In this document: piece by piece, positions 60,313 through 64,000 of the stretch | How the letters are laid out: each line of letters begins with the position of its first letter | How positions within the stretch are numbered: position 1 is the first letter of the stretch | Assembly: GCA_051881455.1 (NCBI GenBank) | Contig: JBJEPX010000061.1 | Span: forward strand, 1 to 64,000 | From: Fimenecus sp051881455 | GTDB lineage: Bacteria > Bacillota > Clostridia > Oscillospirales > Acutalibacteraceae | Direction of reading: 5' to 3' | Length of the DNA stretch: 64,000 nt | Translations under genes and position numbers: made by a program | Notes under the pieces: model-generated | The model's database searches: none | Seen by the model: only the letters and a program-made list of their open reading frames with translations | Told to the model about the DNA's origin: nothing

Positions 60313-60603
60313 TTATATTCTGTGCATTGAATTGAAAATATCTTCGTGCATAACATGTATGGAAAGAGCCATTTCATCACCGATAGATGTTACCTTATCG
60401 GAAAATTCTGTGAACGCTACCGTACATTTTTCAAAGTCAACAAGCATAATCATACAAAACATATCCTGCAAAATCGACTGTGAAACCTCAATAACATTAA
60501 CGCTGTTTTCGGCGCACACACCGGAAACCTTTGCGAGAATTCCTACCATATCCTTACCGACAACGGTAATAATACCTCTCATAAATTTTACCTCCAAAAA
60601 CAT
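60313..60603 (-). CDS. ACT-domain protein (UPF0237)
   Basis: 96 aa, two ACT-like units (residues about 4-75). The N-terminal RGIITVVGKDMVGILAKVSGVCAENSV is characteristic. ACT domains bind amino acids, and members of this family are thought to be regulators. Co-transcribed with the PFL-family gene, so it may sense a ligand for it. A GGAGG site precedes the ATG on the minus strand. Confidence 0.93.
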   Translation of the reverse strand: MFLEVKFMRGIITVVGKDMVGILAKVSGVCAENSVNVIEVSQSILQDMFCMIMLVDFEKCTVAFTEFSDKVTSIGDEMALSIHVMHEDIFNSMHRI

Positions 60604-60680
60604 TTTACGAGTATTCTAACATAAAAAAAAGAAAAAGAAAACATTTTTACAAAATATGATTAAAAAAAGTTATAAATCTG

Positions 60681-60709
60681 TTGAAAGAAATTTTCTAATG
60701 TGGTAAACT
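60681..60709 (+). promoter_or_regulatory. Promoter of the PHP-ispE-MBOAT run
   Basis: TTGAAA (60681-60686), a 17-nt spacer and TAAACT (60704-60709), 25 nt before the ATG. Confidence 0.65.
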
Positions 60710-60733
60710 AATACTATATTTGGAGGCAACGAG

Positions 60734-61558
60734 ATGTATAAAAATATTGTTGACTTACATGTACATACCGATAATTCGTTTGACGGTAATCATTCCGCAA
60801 CATTTTTTTGCGAAAAAGCCGAATTTCTTGATTTGAGAGCAGTTGCTTTTACCGATCATTGCGAGGTTGACCAGTTCCGCGGTAACAGGCAGTATGAAAA
60901 AAGAATATTTCAGGCTTTTTTTGAAATTTCAAAGGTTCGTTCCGCATTTCGCGGTAAAATTCTTGTTCTCAACGGAATTGAGTTAGGTCAGCCCGCATAC
61001 GATACTGAGCAGGCCGACGATATTATAAGCAGATACGATTATGACCAGGTTATCGGTTCTGTTCATAATCTTCGCGGTAAAGAGGATTTCTATTATATGG
61101 AAAATGTGGCGTATGACGACGCTGCTAAGCTTTTAAGTGAATATTTCGATGAAATAATTGAGATGCTTAAATGGGGTAATTTCGATGTAGTCGCTCATCT
61201 CACATATCCGTTAAGATATTTTTACTCCCAGTCAAATTTATCAATCGATTTGAACAATTATAAAAAGCAGATTGATGAGATTTTACTATTGACGGCAAAA
61301 AAAGACAAAGCCCTTGAAATAAATACCGCCGCTTTAAGACAGCCTTTAAATAAGCTTCAGCCCGAAATTGATGTTATAAAGCGTTTTAAAGAATTGGGGG
61401 GGAAATATGTAACCGTCGGTTCCGACGCTCATTACGCAGAGCATCTTGCCGCAGGTATTGATAAGGCTTATGACGCCGCGATTGAGGCGGGATTTGACAG
61501 TATAACATTCTTCCAGAGAAGAACGCCGATGCTTATGAAAATACAGAATGAGGATTGA
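60734..61558 (+). CDS. PHP-domain phosphoesterase (histidinol-phosphatase-like)
   Basis: 274 aa. Metal ligands of the PHP fold are visible: DLHVHTDNS, FTDHCE, GIELGQ, GSVHNL, HLTYPLRYF and GSDAHY. It matches the HisK-type (PHP) histidinol-phosphate phosphatase family used by Firmicutes in histidine synthesis. No his genes are near, so a different phosphoester substrate is possible. The stop overlaps the region just before ispE (2-bp gap). Confidence 0.82.
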   Translation: MYKNIVDLHVHTDNSFDGNHSATFFCEKAEFLDLRAVAFTDHCEVDQFRGNRQYEKRIFQAFFEISKVRSAFRGKILVLNGIELGQPAYDTEQADDIISRYDYDQVIGSVHNLRGKEDFYYMENVAYDDAAKLLSEYFDEIIEMLKWGNFDVVAHLTYPLRYFYSQSNLSIDLNNYKKQIDEILLLTAKKDKALEINTAALRQPLNKLQPEIDVIKRFKELGGKYVTVGSDAHYAEHLAAGIDKAYDAAIEAGFDSITFFQRRTPMLMKIQNED

Positions 61559-61560
61559 AA

Positions 61561-62424
61561 ATGAAAGTAAAAGCCGCAGCAAAAATTAACTTGATGCTTG
61601 ATATTCTGAAAAAACTTGACAACGGTTATCACAGCCTTTTTATGGTAATGCAGTCCGTGGGAATATACGATACCGTTACTGTTGAGAAAAACTGTGAGGG
61701 AAGAATTATTATCGACTGTGATAAACCTGGAGTTCCCTGCAACAGTAAAAACATCGCCTATAAATGTGCAGAAAAATTTTTTGAATTTTGCGGTATTAAA
61801 GATTGCGGAGTATCAATAAATATAAAGAAAGAAATACCGATTGCCGCAGGTATTGCGGGCGGAAGCGCGGACGGGGCGGCTGTATTGTATTCCCTTAATA
61901 AGATATTCAATGCAGGGCTTTCTCACAAGCAGCTTTGTGAAATCGGTGAAACAGTTGGCGCGGATATTCCGTTCAGTCTTACGGGAGGTACTGCGGTTGC
62001 GCTTGGCACAGGGAATGTGATTGCACCTGTAAAGCAATTGACAAATTGTAGCATTGTTATCGCAAAGCCCGAGCAGGAGGTATCAACACCAGCGGCATAT
62101 TCACAGTTCGATTCTTTAACGAGAGTAAGGCATTTGGACAGAATAGCAATGATTGACGCGGTTTCAAGCGGTGATTACGATAAAATATGCTCCCTTTGCG
62201 GAAACGTTTTTGAGCAGGCGGTTGAAGTGCCCAAAAGACCGCATATAAAGGGTATTATTCGTAAATTCGGGGCGGACGCTTGCTGCATGAGCGGAAGCGG
62301 ACCGACTGTGTTCGGGCTGTTTTCCGATGAAACACAGGCTCGTAAATGCTTTGAAAAGTTATCTGAAAATTACAGCGAAGTATATTTAACCTTACCTGTA
62401 TCACAAGGCATTATTGAATGTTAA
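61561..62424 (+). CDS. ispE: 4-diphosphocytidyl-2-C-methyl-D-erythritol kinase
   Basis: 287 aa from ATG 61561 (GAGGA 6 nt upstream). An in-frame TTG at 61555 is too close to that site. It is a GHMP kinase of the non-mevalonate isoprenoid pathway, acting on the methylerythritol intermediate with ATP. The ATP loop is PIAAGIAGGSADGAAVLY (about residue 92), and the N-terminal AKINLMLDIL and C-terminal MSGSGPTVFGLF are typical. Confidence 0.95.
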   Translation: MKVKAAAKINLMLDILKKLDNGYHSLFMVMQSVGIYDTVTVEKNCEGRIIIDCDKPGVPCNSKNIAYKCAEKFFEFCGIKDCGVSINIKKEIPIAAGIAGGSADGAAVLYSLNKIFNAGLSHKQLCEIGETVGADIPFSLTGGTAVALGTGNVIAPVKQLTNCSIVIAKPEQEVSTPAAYSQFDSLTRVRHLDRIAMIDAVSSGDYDKICSLCGNVFEQAVEVPKRPHIKGIIRKFGADACCMSGSGPTVFGLFSDETQARKCFEKLSENYSEVYLTLPVSQGIIEC

Positions 62425-62437
62425 GGAGAAACAACAA

Positions 62438-63886
62438 ATGGTATTTGTAAGCTTACCGTTTTTATTAGTCTTTTTTCCGCTTTGTATGCTTTTTTATGTC
62501 TTTGCAAAAGATATAAAACGGAGAAATTTTGTGCTTTTGATTTTTTCCCTGATTTTCTATTCATGGGGAGAGCCGAAATACATTTTTCTGCTTTTGTTTA
62601 TGTCATTTGCCGATTGGCTTTTTGCCTTGATGATGGAACGCAAGCCGAGTTTTAAAAAGTTTTTTATGATTCTCGCCTGTGTTGTCAATCTTGGGCTTAT
62701 CGGTGTGTTTAAGTACGGCACTTTTATACAGACAAATTTCCGCAATGCTTTCGGATTTCCCGATACAGTCACGCAGATTGCCTTGCCGATAGGTATATCT
62801 TTCTATACCTTTCAGTTATTGTCATATGTTGCCGATGTTTATAAGGGAGAGGTAAAAGCGCAACCAAAATTCCATATTGTACTTTTGTATGCCAGTCTTT
62901 TTCATCAGTGCATTGCAGGACCGATTGTTCGGTATAAGGATGTTGAACAACAGCTTTTGTCACGAACAACATCTCTTGACAGAATAAGTGCGGGTATTAA
63001 CAGATTTTGTGTAGGTCTTGCAAAAAAAGCAGTTCTTGCAAATACCTGCGGCAAGCTTGTTGAAACGCTTATTGTGCCCGACAATGTGTTGAATACTGCC
63101 GAGGCCGTTTCTGTAATTTCATCAAAATCCGCAGTATCACTATGGCTCGGAATGTTGTTGTTTTCATTGCAGATTTATCTTGATTTTTCCGCATATTCCG
63201 ATATGGCAATAGGTATGGGTAAAATGATAGGCCTCGATTATAAAGAAAACTTCGATTATCCTTATATTTCAAGGTCTGTTTCGGAATTCTGGCGCAGATG
63301 GCATATTTCTCTCGGTTCTTTTTTCAGGGATTATGTATATATCCCCTTGGGCGGTAACCGTAAGGGTAAAATGCGAACATATCTCAATTTATTCGTCGTT
63401 TGGGCTCTTACGGGACTTTGGCACGGAGCGAGCTGGAACTATGTGCTATGGGGACTGTATTTCTTTGTGTTCATCGCCCTTGAAAAAGCTTTTCTCGGTG
63501 AAAAACTCAAAAAACTCAAAGTGTTGCCGAATATATATTTGCTTCTTGTAGTGTATTTTGGTTGGATTTTGTTTAAATTTGAAAATATGAGCGCAATGGC
63601 GGCGGTTATAAAAGGAATGTTTGGATTAAACAAGAACGGATTTACAAGCTTTGAAACATCGACCGTGCTTAAAAGCAATTTTGTTTTTATAATAATATGC
63701 TTAATAGCCGCTTTACCCGTAATTAAATATACAAGCATGCTTCTAAAAAGCCTTTCAGTTAAAAGTCGTACTGCAATGGCGGCGTGGTCTGTGTTTACCG
63801 CCGTATCTCCCGCCGTACTTATATTCATTTCACTGATAAACATAGTAGGAAGCAGCTACAATCCTTTCTTATACTTTCAATTCTGA
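62438..63886 (+). CDS. MBOAT-family membrane O-acyltransferase (AlgI/DltB-like)
   Basis: 482 aa from ATG 62438 with AAGGAG 9 nt upstream. It has ten or more membrane helices. The MBOAT signature is visible: FWRRWHISLGSFFRDYVYIPLGGN around residue 290-315, and the active-site His in LTGLWHGASWNYVLWG (about residue 335). These enzymes acetylate or acylate surface polysaccharides outside the cell. The next gene, cut by the window end, has a membrane N-terminus and could be the partner AlgJ/SGNH-type protein, though that is inference. Confidence 0.93.
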   Translation: MVFVSLPFLLVFFPLCMLFYVFAKDIKRRNFVLLIFSLIFYSWGEPKYIFLLLFMSFADWLFALMMERKPSFKKFFMILACVVNLGLIGVFKYGTFIQTNFRNAFGFPDTVTQIALPIGISFYTFQLLSYVADVYKGEVKAQPKFHIVLLYASLFHQCIAGPIVRYKDVEQQLLSRTTSLDRISAGINRFCVGLAKKAVLANTCGKLVETLIVPDNVLNTAEAVSVISSKSAVSLWLGMLLFSLQIYLDFSAYSDMAIGMGKMIGLDYKENFDYPYISRSVSEFWRRWHISLGSFFRDYVYIPLGGNRKGKMRTYLNLFVVWALTGLWHGASWNYVLWGLYFFVFIALEKAFLGEKLKKLKVLPNIYLLLVVYFGWILFKFENMSAMAAVIKGMFGLNKNGFTSFETSTVLKSNFVFIIICLIAALPVIKYTSMLLKSLSVKSRTAMAAWSVFTAVSPAVLIFISLINIVGSSYNPFLYFQF

Positions 63887-63900
63887 TATGGAGCTTTAAA

Positions 63901-64000
63901 ATGCGAAACAATAAAAAAATTAAAAAGAAAAGGATAGCGGTATATCTGGCGCAAATGTGTGTGTTTTCCTTAACACTTGCGGCACTTGCTGTTACAGGTT
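63901..64000 (+). CDS. Start of a membrane protein cut by the window end
   Basis: ATG 63901 begins a frame of 33 residues that is open to the window edge. It has a very basic start (RNNKKIKKKR), followed by a hydrophobic segment, typical of a signal anchor. It follows the MBOAT gene by 14 bases. In such pairs the second gene is usually an SGNH/DHHW-type acetylation partner, but the visible part is too short to confirm. The 3' end is missing. Confidence 0.55.
   Translation, partial: MRNNKKIKKKRIAVYLAQMCVFSLTLAALAVTG

Noticed and set aside
1..64000. CRISPR arrays, insertion sequences, prophage, tRNA and rRNA genes
   Set aside because: No regular spaced repeats, transposase or integrase genes, and no tRNA-like cloverleaf with TTCGA arm was seen on reading the intergenic regions. 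A tRNAscan and repeat search would be the proper test.

Overview
The window reads as chromosomal DNA of an endospore-forming Clostridia member, most likely in the Oscillospiraceae/Ruminococcaceae range. This rests on gene content and order, not on a database search. Moderately AT-rich DNA, AGGAGG-type ribosome sites, frequent TTG/GTG starts, vegetative promoters of the TTGACA-17-TATAAT type, and sporulation genes (spoVAE, gpr, spoIIP, a pdaA-like deacetylase, an alpha/beta SASP, spoIVB) all point the same way. It is almost entirely core genome. I see no phage, insertion sequence, CRISPR array, tRNA or rRNA.

Layout. 0-5.2 kb: SpoIID/LytB-domain membrane protein, galE, LemA protein, TPM-domain protein and a HAD phosphatase in one tight run. 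5.26-5.62 kb: RNase P RNA with terminator. 5.7-9.1 kb: small membrane protein, recD2 helicase, then a TPP riboswitch controlling the thiamine ECF component thiT. 9.1-10.6 kb (minus): YifB/ComM-type ATPase. 10.8-14.8 kb: phosphohexomutase, small membrane peptides, a SigH-like sigma factor, a zinc-ribbon protein, an orphan spoVAE, and rpsT on minus. 14.9-17.1 kb: gpr and spoIIP. 17.2-21.6 kb: YhaM-type exoribonuclease, a 281-bp inverted-repeat element, and a two-component system followed by a probably frameshifted small gene. 21.7-24.1 kb: YjbR and TrmL on minus, then a small protein, the deacetylase and SASP.

24.1-31.8 kb is a long plus-strand run: hprK, ROK glucokinase, murB, rapZ, whiA, two signal peptidases, rbgA, rnhB and yraN. 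It links carbon control, wall precursor synthesis, secretion and ribosome assembly. 31.9-38 kb: thrC, a minus-strand DUF1540 gene, a phosphoesterase, then tig-clpP-clpX. 38-45.7 kb: transporter, polyprenyl sugar transferase, an LCP-like protein, a transglutaminase-like protein, folE-P-B-K and an exonuclease. 45.8-48 kb (minus): serC-serA. 48.3-56 kb: lon, engB, lysA-type decarboxylase, dnaE. 56-58.9 kb: pfkA, a divergent shikimate-kinase-like gene, spoIVB. 58.9-60.6 kb (minus): ACT-domain protein and PFL-family protein. 60.7-64 kb: PHP phosphoesterase, ispE, MBOAT acyltransferase and the start of a gene cut by the window edge.

No clear new multi-gene system is present. The best leads are the 281-bp inverted-repeat element, the 11-bp tandem repeats before the response regulator, the shikimate-kinase homologue lacking its substrate arginine, a possible decayed cobalamin-riboswitch fragment at 13.37 kb, the LCP-like protein without catalytic arginines, and the frameshifted ORF behind the histidine kinase.
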